Assembly: GCA_937868075.1 (NCBI GenBank)
Contig: CALMLL010000006.1
Location: forward strand, 39,156 to 103,155
Origin: an uncultured Marmoricola sp.
GTDB lineage: Bacteria; Actinomycetota; Actinomycetes; Propionibacteriales; Nocardioidaceae
DNA: 64,000 nucleotides
Direction of reading: 5' to 3'
Shown here in pieces: positions 1 to 9,755 of the stretch (within the stretch, counting starts at the first letter, position 1; every line of letters starts with the position of its first letter). Below the pieces are notes generated by a model. The model was not told the DNA's origin, searched no databases, and saw nothing but the letters and a program-made list of their open reading frames with translations. A program made the translations under genes and the position numbers.

Positions 1-2013
<2,013 letters not shown>

Positions 2014-2017
<4 letters not shown>

Positions 2018-2388
2018 ACCTCCTCACCCCCGAGGGGCTGGTCGAGTTCTGCCTCGGCCTGCCAGGAGCCTGGGCCGACAATCCCTGGGACCATGACTAC
2101 CCAGTGATCAAGGTGGGTCCACACACCCGCGGCAAGATCTTTGCGTTCATCGGCGCCGACTCGGTGGGTATCAAAGCGGGTGCGACCCGCGAGATTGCCG
2201 ACGAGTGGCTGCACCGTTACCCCGCAGACGCCTCGTTGATGGCCTATCTCGGGCGTTCAGGGTGGAACAACCTGCGATGGGGCGGTGACATCTCGAACGA
2301 GGAGATCTTCGAGGCGGTCCAGGAGTCCTATGACCGGGTCGTGGCCGGCCTCCCGATGAAAGCTCGCCCGGTGGGTGGTCATGCCTGA
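2014..2388 (+). CDS. MmcQ/YjbR family protein
   Basis: Small protein (124 aa) of the MmcQ/YjbR (CyaY-like fold) family, often called DNA-binding although the biochemical role is unsettled. Family-like features are the start [23 protein letters not shown], a central beta-strand stretch with [15 protein letters not shown], and a C-terminal [26 protein letters not shown] helix that positions a conserved tryptophan and tyrosine. The GTG start overlaps the uvrB stop by 4 nt, so it is probably translationally coupled to uvrB. Function beyond family is not inferable here. Confidence 0.85.
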
Positions 2389-2424
2389 GTTGGGGTCGAG
2401 GGAGGGCATCTGAAACACTGCCGA

Positions 2425-2516
2425 TCTGTGGAGGGGAGTATTCCCCCGCGGTGGCGTCGTCATCACGGCTTCGGCCCGGTGCCATCGGTTCCCTAGGAAC
2501 GGAAGAGACCTCCGGT
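2425..2516 (+). promoter_or_regulatory. yybP-ykoY-type Mn2+ riboswitch upstream of terC
   Basis: The leader carries the conserved blocks of the yybP-ykoY aptamer in order: GGGGAGTA (2433-2440), a GGCGTCGTCATCACGG...CCGGTGCC arm (2453-2483), a second hairpin (CGGTTCCCTAGGAACGG), and GAGACC closing P1 (2505-2510). P1 pairs GGAGG (2430-2434) with CCTCC (2509-2513). Known members bind Mn2+ and often precede TerC/Alx or Mn exporters, which fits the gene below. CCTCCGG (2509-2515) is also fully complementary to the Shine-Dalgarno stretch CCGGAGG (2557-2563), and a separate 7-bp hairpin (2525-2545) lies between. This suggests translational control. Assigned by eye, without a covariance search. Confidence 0.78.
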
Positions 2517-2570
2517 AGCAGTGCCTCGTGGAGATCTCCCACGAGCAGTGAGCTGTCCGGAGGAGGACGT

Positions 2571-3593
2571 ATGCAGGTCTCGCCGTTGGTGTGGGGAGTG
2601 ACCCTGGCGGTCACCGTGGTGGTGTTCGTCTTCGATCTGATCGTGGTCGGTCGGCGTCCTCACGAACCTTCGGTCAAGGAGTGCGTGGGCTACCTGTCGA
2701 TCTATGTCGGGCTGGCCATCCTCTTCGGGATCGGGGTCAGCGTGGCTGCCGGCTCGGACTACGGCATCGAATTCTTCGCCGGATGGCTCACCGAGTACTC
2801 CCTCTCGGTCGACAACCTCTTCATCTTCTTGATCATCATGGCCAAGTTCGCCGTACCTCGTGAGCTGCAGCAGTACGCACTCATGGTCGGCATCGTGATG
2901 GCCCTGGTGATGCGCGCGATCTTCATTGCGCTCGGTGCGGCCGCCATCAACAACTTCTCCTGGGTCTTCTATGTGTTCGGTCTGTTCTTGATCTGGACGG
3001 CTTGGAAATTGGCGCGCGAGGGAGCCGAGGACGAGGACGAGTACGAGGAGAACCGCCTGGTCCTCTTCGTCGAGCGCAGGTTCCCGGCAACCTCTCAGTT
3101 CCAGGGCCGCTCTCTGATCGCCAAGATCGACGGCAAGCGACTCATCACGCCGATGCTGATCGTGATCCTCACGTTGGGGACCACCGATCTGCTCTTCGCC
3201 CTGGACTCGATTCCGGCCATCTACGGCCTCACCCGCGAGCCCTACCTCGTCCTGACCGCCAACATCTTCGCCCTGATGGGTCTTCGCCAGTTGTACTTCC
3301 TCATCGGTGGCCTCCTGGAGCGGCTGATCTACCTCTCCTACGGCCTGGCGGTGCTGCTCGCGTTCATCGGGGTGAAGCTGATCCTCCACGCGATGCACGA
3401 GAACGAACTCGGCTTCATCAACGGTGGCCATCCGGTGCACGGGGCGCCGGAGATCCCGATCTGGCTCAGCCTGGTGGTGATCGTGGGGATCCTGGCGGTG
3501 ACCACGGTGCTCAGCCTGCGGGCCAGCGCGGCCATGAGTGACCAAGAACGCGATCAGCGCACTGGCCCTCGCCGCACCTGGGAGGAAGACTGA
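2571..3593 (+). CDS. TerC/Alx family integral membrane protein
   Basis: Polytopic membrane protein (340 aa) of the TerC/Alx family, linked in other bacteria to Mn2+ efflux or metalation of exported proteins and to tellurium resistance. The family's acidic membrane motifs are present: SVDNLFIF in an early helix and LFALDSIPAIYG in a later one. Seven or more hydrophobic segments can be seen, with a charged loop (EGAEDEDEYEENR) in the middle. I chose the ATG at 2571 because a strong GGAGGAGG ribosome-binding site precedes it by 4-8 nt. The frame extends upstream, but only through the riboswitch. The aptamer suggests Mn2+-responsive expression. Tellurium resistance is not implied. Confidence 0.9.
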   Translation: MQVSPLVWGVTLAVTVVVFVFDLIVVGRRPHEPSVKECVGYLSIYVGLAILFGIGVSVAAGSDYGIEFFAGWLTEYSLSVDNLFIFLIIMAKFAVPRELQQYALMVGIVMALVMRAIFIALGAAAINNFSWVFYVFGLFLIWTAWKLAREGAEDEDEYEENRLVLFVERRFPATSQFQGRSLIAKIDGKRLITPMLIVILTLGTTDLLFALDSIPAIYGLTREPYLVLTANIFALMGLRQLYFLIGGLLERLIYLSYGLAVLLAFIGVKLILHAMHENELGFINGGHPVHGAPEIPIWLSLVVIVGILAVTTVLSLRASAAMSDQERDQRTGPRRTWEED

Positions 3594-3622
3594 AGGCGCC
3601 ACCTGGCGATCAGGTCGAAAGG

Positions 3623-3636
3623 TAGAACCTGTTACA
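3623..3636. promoter_or_regulatory. KstR operator (ferredoxin reductase operon)
   Basis: TAGAACCTGTTACA is an exact match to the KstR consensus TNNAACNNGTTNNA. The 3' end overlaps a candidate -10 hexamer TACAGT (3633-3638), so bound KstR would block RNA polymerase. The same 20-base operator/-10 sequence recurs in front of kstD. Expected transcription start is about 3646, 40 nt before the GTG of the reductase. Confidence 0.85.
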
Positions 3637-3685
3637 GTTTCGGCGCCGCCCCGGTGGTCCTACTTCATCTGAGAAGGGACAAGCA

Positions 3686-4657
3686 GTGAGTCATCAAACT
3701 GACCTGCTGATCGTGGGTGCCGGTCCTGCTGGGCTGTTCGCGACGTACTACGCCGGCTTTCGTGGGCTGAGCGTCACTGTGGTGGATTCGCTGCCCGAGC
3801 TCGGCGGCCAGATCTCTGCGCTCTATCCCGAGAAGGCCATCTTGGACGTGGCCGGTTTCCCTGAGGTGTCGGGTCGTGCTCTGGTGGCCAACCTGGTCGA
3901 GCAGGCCGCCTCGGCTTCCCCGACATACTTCCTCGAGCGGACCGCGGTCACGCTGGCGAACCGCGACGAGACGGTCGTGGTCGGTCTGGACGACGGCACC
4001 ACGATCGAGGCCAAGGCGGTGATCCTGACCGCCGGCATCGGCAAGTTCACCCCGCGCGCCCTGCCTGCCGGTGACGGGTGGGAGGGTCGCGGGCTGACCT
4101 TCTTCGTCCCGTCCTTCACCGAGTACGCCGACAAGGATGTCGTCATCGTCGGTGGCGGCGATTCGGCCTTCGACTGGGCCTTCCACCTTCGCGACATCGC
4201 GCGCAGCGTGACCTTGGTGCACCGCCGTGACGCCTTCCGGGCTCACCAGGCCACCGTCGATGCCGTGCTCGCTTCGGACGTCGAGGTGATCACCAAAGCA
4301 CAGGTGACCCGCCTAGTCGGAGAGACCTCGGTGCGGTCGGTGGAGATCACCACCAACGACGGCGAGGTGCTCACCAGGCCGGCTGACGCGGTGATCGCAG
4401 CCCTCGGTTTCATCGCCGACCTGGGCGCTATGCAGCAGTGGGGACTCGACCTCGACAAGCGCCACATCGTCGTCGACACCGCGATGAGGACCAACCTGCC
4501 GCGGGTTTTCGCTGCCGGAGACATCACCGAATACCCCGGCAAGGTCCGACTGATCGCGGTCGGCTTCGGCGAGGCCGCTACTGCGGTGAACAACGCCGCG
4601 GTCACGATCGACCCCGCGGCGCACGTGTTCCCCGGACACTCCTCGGAGGGGTCCTGA
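3686..4657 (+). CDS. Ferredoxin--NAD(P)+ reductase, thioredoxin-reductase type
   Basis: FAD flavoprotein (323 aa) that would pass electrons from NAD(P)H to a ferredoxin. The N-terminal FAD motif GAGPAG is at residues 11-16. A second dinucleotide-binding motif VIVGGGDSAFDWA is near residue 150, and a terminal FAD motif VFAAGDITEY is present. The CxxC redox pair of true thioredoxin reductase is absent (the site reads DWAFHLRD), which is typical of the FNR2 group. The GTG start has a GAAGGGA site about 8 nt upstream. First gene of a KstR-controlled operon with a split-barrel protein, a [3Fe-4S] ferredoxin and two steroid SDRs. It probably feeds a P450 or Rieske oxygenase of sterol breakdown encoded elsewhere. 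Confidence 0.88.
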   Translation: MSHQTDLLIVGAGPAGLFATYYAGFRGLSVTVVDSLPELGGQISALYPEKAILDVAGFPEVSGRALVANLVEQAASASPTYFLERTAVTLANRDETVVVGLDDGTTIEAKAVILTAGIGKFTPRALPAGDGWEGRGLTFFVPSFTEYADKDVVIVGGGDSAFDWAFHLRDIARSVTLVHRRDAFRAHQATVDAVLASDVEVITKAQVTRLVGETSVRSVEITTNDGEVLTRPADAVIAALGFIADLGAMQQWGLDLDKRHIVVDTAMRTNLPRVFAAGDITEYPGKVRLIAVGFGEAATAVNNAAVTIDPAAHVFPGHSSEGS

Positions 4658-5157
4658 TGGCGGCCGGTCGCGATGCAGTGCGCATGAGCGATGAGGAGAT
4701 CGCCTCCTTCCTGGCCAGCCAACTCAAGGTGCAGGTGGCCACTCTCGGCCCCGAAGGCTGGCCCCACCTGACCACCCTGTTCTACGTCTACGACGAGGGC
4801 CAGATCGCGTGGTGGACCTACGCCCGCTCCCAGAAGGTGCTCAACCTGCGCCGCGACCCGCGGCTCAGTGTGCTGGTGGAGAGCGGCGACGACTACGACC
4901 AGTTGCGCGGTGTCTCCATGCAGGGCACCGCCCGACTGGTCGAGGACTACGACTCGATCGCCACCATCGGCGCGGCTGTGGTCTCGGCCATGGCAGGAGG
5001 AGTGGACCTCGGTGAACTCGGCGACCAGATCGTCGCAGCCCAGGCCACCAAACGCGTAGGTGTGGTCTTCGAGCCCACCCGCGTGATGAGTTGGGACCAC
5101 ACCAAGATGAGTGCCCCTCCGGGGCCGAAAGGAGGGACCCATGAGGGTCAAGGTTGA
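4657..5157 (+). CDS. Pyridoxamine 5'-phosphate oxidase-like split-barrel flavin/F420-binding protein
   Basis: 166-aa protein with the FMN/F420-binding split-barrel pattern: VQVATLGPEGWPHLTTLFYVY, then WTYARSQKVLNLRRDPRLSVLVES and GVSMQGTARLVED. These are the usual strands of PNPOx-like F420-dependent enzymes of actinobacteria. The ATG at 4657 overlaps the reductase stop (TGATG). The longer open frame upstream only runs through the reductase gene. The end overlaps the ferredoxin start by 17 nt. Its place between a reductase and a ferredoxin in a KstR operon suggests redox chemistry on a steroid intermediate, but the substrate is unknown. FMN and F420 cannot be told apart from sequence alone. 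Confidence 0.8.
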   Translation: MAAGRDAVRMSDEEIASFLASQLKVQVATLGPEGWPHLTTLFYVYDEGQIAWWTYARSQKVLNLRRDPRLSVLVESGDDYDQLRGVSMQGTARLVEDYDSIATIGAAVVSAMAGGVDLGELGDQIVAAQATKRVGVVFEPTRVMSWDHTKMSAPPGPKGGTHEGQG

Positions 5158-5335
5158 TTTCGACGAGTGCGAGTCCAACGCCGTCTGCGAGGGATTGGTC
5201 CCGCACGTCTTCCAACTCGATGACGACGACTTCCTGCAGGTGCTCGACGACCGGGTCACCGACGAGAACCGCGCCGCCATCGAGCGCGCTGTGCTCTCCT
5301 GCCCCAAGTCGGCCATCAGCATCGTGGAGGACTGA
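5141..5335 (+). CDS. fdxD: [3Fe-4S] ferredoxin (FdxD-like)
   Basis: 64-aa acidic ferredoxin. Cluster cysteines are C10 and C16 (CESNAVC) plus C54 followed by proline (LSCPKSA). The non-cysteine residue between C10 and C16 indicates a [3Fe-4S] rather than [4Fe-4S] cluster, typical of ferredoxins that serve actinobacterial P450s. The start is the ATG at 5141 behind GGAGGGACCC. The order ferredoxin then hsd4A matches Rv3503c-Rv3502c of the M. tuberculosis KstR regulon. The upstream reductase is the likely electron donor; no P450 is in the window. Confidence 0.9.
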   Translation: MRVKVDFDECESNAVCEGLVPHVFQLDDDDFLQVLDDRVTDENRAAIERAVLSCPKSAISIVED

Positions 5336-5337
5336 GC

Positions 5338-6261
5338 GTGTCGCTGGCCTCAACCGACGATCTGGCCCTGGACGGGAAGGTCGCCATCGTTACCGGCGCG
5401 GGCGCTGGGCTGGGTCGTGTCGAGGCGCTGGCCCTGGCCGAGGCCGGAGCACGGGTTGTTCTCAACGACCTCCCGGGAGCAGCAGACTCCGTTGCTGAGG
5501 AGATTCGTTCGGCCGGAGGGTCTGCGCTCGTCGTACCCGGTGATGTGGGGGAGCGGGCTACTGCTGACGCCCTGACCGCAGCCGCGCTCGGCCTCGGCTC
5601 GCTCGACATCGTGGTCAACAACGCCGGGGTACTGCGCGACAAGATGCTGTTCTCCCTGTCCGATGAGGACTGGGACCTCGTGATCAGAGTTCACCTACGC
5701 GGGCACTTTCTGCTCACCCGCAATGCCGCGGCTCACTGGCGCGAGGCCAGCAAGGCCGCGGAGGCGCCGATTTACGGCCGGGTGATCAACACCGCCTCGG
5801 AGGCCTTTCTGTTCGGCCCTCCGGGACAGGCCAACTATGCGGCCGCCAAAGCCGGCATCACCGCCTTGACGATGTCGGCGGCGCGGGCACTGAGCAGGTT
5901 CGGCGTGACCGCCAACGCGATCTGCCCGCGGGCCCGCACAGCCATGACCGAAGGCGTCTTCGGGGCCGACCAGTCCGGCAAGGCGGTGGACCCGCTGTCC
6001 CCCGAGCATGTCGCCCCGCTGGTGGCCTATCTCGCCAGCCCTGCCGCAGGCGGAATCAACGGCGAGGTGTTCGTGGTGTACGGCGGCATGGTCGCCATGC
6101 TGGCGCCCCCGACCGTCGCGCAGCGTTTCGACACCGAGTCCGGAGTCTTCAACACCACCGAACTGCACCAGCAGATCGGTGGTTACCTCGAGACGCGCGA
6201 GGAGAGCGGCGGCTTCTCCGCCGACTCGGTCATGCGTCTCCAACCGAAGGAGCAGATGTGA
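5338..6261 (+). CDS. hsd4A: Hsd4A-like 17-beta-hydroxysteroid / 22-hydroxy-BNC-CoA dehydrogenase (SDR)
   Basis: 307-aa classical SDR. It shows the TGAGAGLG cofactor loop near residue 20, NNAG, and a catalytic Ser/Tyr/Lys set (NTASEAFLFGPPGQANYAAAKAG). A C-terminal extension of about 50 residues (VFVVYGGMVAMLAPPTVAQRF) is typical of the MFE-2/Hsd4A group. In actinobacterial sterol catabolism Hsd4A oxidises the 22-hydroxy CoA thioester during side-chain beta-oxidation. GTG start right after the ferredoxin, as in M. tuberculosis (Rv3502c). Expected cytosolic and NAD+-dependent. Family assignment is firm; the exact substrate is inferred from synteny. Confidence 0.85.
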   Translation: MSLASTDDLALDGKVAIVTGAGAGLGRVEALALAEAGARVVLNDLPGAADSVAEEIRSAGGSALVVPGDVGERATADALTAAALGLGSLDIVVNNAGVLRDKMLFSLSDEDWDLVIRVHLRGHFLLTRNAAAHWREASKAAEAPIYGRVINTASEAFLFGPPGQANYAAAKAGITALTMSAARALSRFGVTANAICPRARTAMTEGVFGADQSGKAVDPLSPEHVAPLVAYLASPAAGGINGEVFVVYGGMVAMLAPPTVAQRFDTESGVFNTTELHQQIGGYLETREESGGFSADSVMRLQPKEQM

Positions 6262-7010
6262 GGCTGGCAGGCAAGATCGCGATCGTCACCGGCGGCGCCC
6301 GCGGCCAAGGAGCCGCGATCGTGCGGGCCTTCGTCGCCGAAGGTGCCAAGGTCGCGATCGCTGATGTCGCCGAGGCCGACGGCCAGGCGTTGGCGGCCGA
6401 ACTCGGAGAAGCCGCCCGATTCGTCCGCCACGACGTCAGCGATCCGGGCTCCTGGACCCGACTGGTCGAGGAGGTCGACCAGGCCTTCGGCCCGGTCAAC
6501 GTCCTGGTCAACAACGCCGGCGTGCTGCGCTTCGGCGCCGTCGAGACGATGCCTCTAGAGGAGTTCGACCTGCTGATCGCGGTCAACCTCCGCGGGTGCT
6601 TCCTCGGCATGCAATCGGTGGCGCGCACCATGCGCAAGAACGGCGGCGGCAGCATCATCAACGCCTCCTCCATCGAGGGGCTGGGCGGCATGGCGTTCTG
6701 CACCGCGTATGCCGCGACGAAGTTCGCGATCCGCGGCATGTCCAAAGCCGCCGCCATCGAGTTGGGGCCGAAGGGGATCCGGGTCAACTCCGTGCACCCG
6801 GGGATGATCGACACCGACATGACCCGCGAGCACGGCGGCGATGCCGCCATGGAATACGGCGCCAGCAAGGTCGCCCTCAAGCGCGTGGGCGTTCCCGAGG
6901 ACGTGGCTCCGCTCTACGTCTACCTGGCCAGCGACGAGTCGTCGTACGTCACCGGTGGCGAGTTCGCCGTCGACGGTGGCGCGACCGCAACCCATGCCTT
7001 CGGCGGCTGA
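6258..7010 (+). CDS. SDR similar to 3-alpha(20-beta)-hydroxysteroid dehydrogenase (FabG3/Rv2002 type)
   Basis: 250-aa SDR beginning with RLAGKIAIVTGGARGQGAA. It has NNAGV, the active-site run IINASSIEGLGG...YAATKFA, and an ending ASDESSYVTGGEFAVDGG. The long SSIEGL motif and overall pattern resemble Rv2002 (FabG3, 20-beta-HSD) and 3-alpha/20-beta-HSD of Streptomyces. The GTG start overlaps the hsd4A stop (GTGA), so the two SDRs are translationally coupled. The likely role is NAD(H)-dependent interconversion of a steroid hydroxyl and ketone; position and stereochemistry cannot be read from sequence. Convergent with kstR, 5 nt away. Confidence 0.8.
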   Translation: MRLAGKIAIVTGGARGQGAAIVRAFVAEGAKVAIADVAEADGQALAAELGEAARFVRHDVSDPGSWTRLVEEVDQAFGPVNVLVNNAGVLRFGAVETMPLEEFDLLIAVNLRGCFLGMQSVARTMRKNGGGSIINASSIEGLGGMAFCTAYAATKFAIRGMSKAAAIELGPKGIRVNSVHPGMIDTDMTREHGGDAAMEYGASKVALKRVGVPEDVAPLYVYLASDESSYVTGGEFAVDGGATATHAFGG

Positions 7011-7015
7011 GCAGG

Positions 7016-7627
7016 TCAGCGCAGCAACAGATGAACGGCCATCTCCACACGGGCCGTGACGTCCTCGGCAGAGCCACGTCCGGTCACCCACGACACCAAG
7101 GCGGCCAGCCACACGTCCGCGATCACATGGGCGATGGCGATCGCCTCGTCACTGGGCGCCTCACCCTCGACATAGTCGGGGCCCTTCATGGCGCGAGTCA
7201 GCATCGCCGTCAGTTGCATGCCCACGACGTCGATCTCGGCCGAGACCGAGTTGTCGGCGAACATGAACGCCCTGGTCAGCGCCTCGGTCAGATGAGGGTT
7301 GCGCTGCAGGCCGCTGGTGGCGTTGCGCAGCACGTGGACGACGCGGTCCCCAGGAGTGTCACCGGGGATGGGTCGGCGGCCCAGCGCGGCTTCGGCTGCC
7401 TCGAACTGCAGGCCCAGGGCGCTGACCAGCAGATGGATCTTGGAGGGGAAGTAGCGGTAGAGGGTCCCCAGTGCCACGTCGGCACGCTCGGCCACGGCCC
7501 GCATCTGTACGGCGTCGAACCCGCCCTTGCTGGCGAGGGCGACGGTGGCCTCCAGGATCCGGCGGCGGCGCTCCTTTTGCGCAGACGAGCCCAGCTCGTC
7601 ATGAGTGAGCGACGTCACCGTGGTCAA
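7016..7627 (-). CDS. kstR: TetR-family repressor KstR
   Basis: 203-aa TetR/AcrR regulator of the upper cholesterol pathway. The N-terminal helix-turn-helix reads RRRRILEATVALASKGGFDAVQMRAVAERADVALGTLYRYFPSKIHLLVSAL, nearly superimposable on M. tuberculosis KstR (Rv3574). The ligand domain keeps TEALTRAFMFAD and VISDVWLAAL-like segments. In M. tuberculosis the inducers are 3-oxo-4-cholestenoyl-CoA type thioesters. Gene context agrees: fadE34 is nearby and KstR-type operators dot the flanking genes. It is probably autoregulated through the operator at 7712-7725, read on the minus strand with a TATCGT -10. The 5' leader would be about 75 nt. Confidence 0.95.
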   Translation of the reverse strand: MTTVTSLTHDELGSSAQKERRRRILEATVALASKGGFDAVQMRAVAERADVALGTLYRYFPSKIHLLVSALGLQFEAAEAALGRRPIPGDTPGDRVVHVLRNATSGLQRNPHLTEALTRAFMFADNSVSAEIDVVGMQLTAMLTRAMKGPDYVEGEAPSDEAIAIAHVIADVWLAALVSWVTGRGSAEDVTARVEMAVHLLLR

Positions 7628-7711
7628 GATCTCGCTCCTGAGGCGGGTCTAGGGGCCGGGAACACTGGAGAATCCAGTGCAGTTGAACCCGTCGAGATTA
7701 TCAGTCGAAAC

Positions 7712-7725
7712 GATAACGTGTTTCA
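7712..7725. promoter_or_regulatory. KstR operator between kstR and the glycosyltransferase cluster
   Basis: Read on the minus strand, TGAAACACGTTATC matches TNNAACNNGTTNNA at all but the last position. It shares its first 11 bases with the fadE34 operator. A candidate -10, TATCGT (7715-7710 on the minus strand), overlaps it and points toward kstR. Autoregulation of kstR is expected; control of the divergent glycosyltransferase operon is possible. Confidence 0.72.
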
Positions 7726-7768
7726 CTTCTCGTTCCCCGACTTCCAAGCCGAGTAGGAAAAGAGTTCC

Positions 7769-9013
7769 ATGCGCGTCGCGTTGCTCTCGTACCGCAGCAA
7801 GCCGCATTGCGGCGGGCAAGGTGTGTACTTGAGGCACCTCAGCCGGGAGTTGGTGGCCCTGGGGCACACCGTCGAGGTCTTCTCCGGGCAGCCCTATCCC
7901 GAGCTCGACCCCGGAGTCACGCTGACCAAGGTGCCCAGCCTGGATCTCTACCGGGAGCCCGACCCCTTTCGGACCCCCAAACTGAGCGAATACCGCGACC
8001 TGATCGACGTCGAGGAAGTGCTGACCATGTGGACGGCCGGCTTCCCCGAGCCCAAGACGTTCAGCAAACGGATCGCCCGGGTCTTCACGACGAGGTACGC
8101 CGACTTCGACATCGTCCACGACAACCAGGTGCTCGGCTACGGCATGCTCGACATCGAGAAGTTGGGCGTCCCGCTGATCACCACCATCCACCACCCGATC
8201 ACCTTCGATCGGCGCGTGGACCTTGCTGCGGCGCCGCACTTCCGCAAGCGACTGAGCCTGCGGCGGTGGTATGGGTTCTTGCGGATGCAGGGCAAGGTGG
8301 CCCGCCGACTCAAGCGGATCCTGACCGTGTCGGACTCCTCGCGGCGTGACATCGCTACCGACTTCGGTGTCGACATCGCCCGCATCCAGGTGATTCCGCT
8401 CGGGGTGGACGACGTCTTCGTGCCGCCGACCCAGCCGCGGGTTCCCGGCCGGATCCTGGCCATGGCCAGCGCCGACTCCCCGATGAAGGGGATCCGCACG
8501 CTGCTCGAAGCCGTCGCCAAACTGGCCACCGAGCGAGACATCGAACTCGTGCTGGTCTGCAAGCCGCAGACCGGTGGCCCCACCGAGAAACTGATCGCCG
8601 ACCTCGGCATCGGCAACCTGGTGCGCTTCGTCCACGGTGTCAGCGACACCGAGTTGGTCGCCCTGATGGGTTCGGCCGAGATCGCCTGCGTGCCCTCCCT
8701 CTACGAAGGGTTCTCGCTGCCGACGGCTGAACTCATGGCGTGTGAGACCCCACTGGTGGTCAGCCGCGCCGGGGCGATCCCCGAGGTGGTCGGCCCCGAC
8801 GGCGAGTGCGCGGACCTGGTGACCCCCGGCGACCCCGAGGAACTGACCGCCGCTCTGGCCGCCCTGCTCGACGACCCTGCCCGCCGCGAGGAGATGGGCC
8901 GCGCGGGGCGACGCCGAGTCCAAGACAATTTCAGCTGGCGAGCCGTCGCGGTCGCGACCGCCGCCGCCTACGAGCGCGTCATCGAGGAGACACACGCCGA
9001 TGCTGACCGTTGA
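7769..9013 (+). CDS. Glycosyltransferase family 4 protein
   Basis: 414-aa GT-B glycosyltransferase. The N-terminal acceptor lobe starts RVALLSYRSKPHCGGQGVYL with a glycine-rich loop. The C-terminal donor lobe carries the GT4 signature EIACVPSLYEGFSLPTAELMACETPLVV, including the E-x7-E retaining motif, and ends NFSWRAVAVATAAAYERV. A typical site (AGGAAAAGAG) precedes the ATG. It heads a run of four genes (GT4, methyltransferase, alpha/alpha-toroid protein, methyltransferase) lying between kstR and fadE34. Donor and acceptor sugars are unknown. The context suggests assembly of a glycosylated, methylated lipid or terpenoid, but nothing in the sequence proves it. Confidence 0.85.
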   Translation: MRVALLSYRSKPHCGGQGVYLRHLSRELVALGHTVEVFSGQPYPELDPGVTLTKVPSLDLYREPDPFRTPKLSEYRDLIDVEEVLTMWTAGFPEPKTFSKRIARVFTTRYADFDIVHDNQVLGYGMLDIEKLGVPLITTIHHPITFDRRVDLAAAPHFRKRLSLRRWYGFLRMQGKVARRLKRILTVSDSSRRDIATDFGVDIARIQVIPLGVDDVFVPPTQPRVPGRILAMASADSPMKGIRTLLEAVAKLATERDIELVLVCKPQTGGPTEKLIADLGIGNLVRFVHGVSDTELVALMGSAEIACVPSLYEGFSLPTAELMACETPLVVSRAGAIPEVVGPDGECADLVTPGDPEELTAALAALLDDPARREEMGRAGRRRVQDNFSWRAVAVATAAAYERVIEETHADADR

Positions 9014-9755
9014 TTTCAACCGACTCGGACTCCGCCCGGGCGACCGGGTCATCGACATGGGCTGCGGTGCGGGTCGCCACGCCTTCGAGATGTATCGGCG
9101 CGGCGCCGACGTGATCGCCTTTGACCAGGACGCCCAGGAACTGGCCGGTGTGGGTGACCTCTTCGAAGCCATGCGCGAAGCCGGGGAGGCGCCCGAGGGC
9201 GCCCGGGCCGACATCACCCAGGGTGATGCCCTGGCGTTGCCCTTCGCCGACGGCGAGTTCGACCGGGTCGTAGCTTCCGAGGTGCTCGAACACATCCCCG
9301 ACGACGAGAGGGCGATCAGCGAACTCGTGCGGGTGCTGCGGCCCGGCGGCACGATGGCGGTCACGGTGCCGCGGTGGCTGCCGGAGAAGATCTGCTGGGC
9401 ACTCTCCGACGCCTACCACGAGGTCGAAGGTGGCCACGTGCGGATCTACACAGACACCGATCTGATCGGCAAGCTCACCGCAGCCGGCATGGTCTACGAA
9501 GGCAAGGACCATGCCCACGGACTGCACTCGCCCTACTGGTGGCTCAAGTGTGCGGTCGGAGTCGACAACGACACCTTCCCGCTGGTCAAGGCCTACCACC
9601 AGGTCTTGGTGTGGGACATCATGAAGACGCCGCGGATCAGCACGCTCACCCGGTTGGCCGAGCGCGCCCTGAACCCGCTGATCGGCAAGAGCATGGTGCT
9701 CTACCTTCGCAAGCCCGACGAGGCTGCGGTCGGAGCTGAGTCGGGGGCAGCGTGA
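9000..9755 (+). CDS. Class I SAM-dependent methyltransferase
   Basis: 251-aa Rossmann-fold methyltransferase. Motif I is VIDMGCGAGRHAFEMYRRGADVIAFD. The acidic residue for SAM ribose follows. Motif post-II is DRVVASEVLEHIPDDERAISELVRVLRPGG. The C-terminal third (PRWLPEKICWALSDAYHEVEGGHVRIYT) resembles lipid/quinone-type methyltransferases. It overlaps the glycosyltransferase end by 14 nt and is followed by a GTGA overlap with the next gene, so the three genes form a tight operon. The methyl acceptor is unknown; the neighbours suggest a glycosylated product. Confidence 0.83.
   Translation: MLTVDFNRLGLRPGDRVIDMGCGAGRHAFEMYRRGADVIAFDQDAQELAGVGDLFEAMREAGEAPEGARADITQGDALALPFADGEFDRVVASEVLEHIPDDERAISELVRVLRPGGTMAVTVPRWLPEKICWALSDAYHEVEGGHVRIYTDTDLIGKLTAAGMVYEGKDHAHGLHSPYWWLKCAVGVDNDTFPLVKAYHQVLVWDIMKTPRISTLTRLAERALNPLIGKSMVLYLRKPDEAAVGAESGAA

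Noticed and set aside
2493..3602. 369-aa minus-strand ORF opposite terC
   Set aside because: His/Asp/Gln-rich composition typical of an antisense shadow; terC has clear membrane motifs and a ribosome-binding site.
7649..9364. 571-aa minus-strand ORF over the glycosyltransferase gene
   Set aside because: No family motif; the plus strand carries a proper GT4 gene and methyltransferase start.
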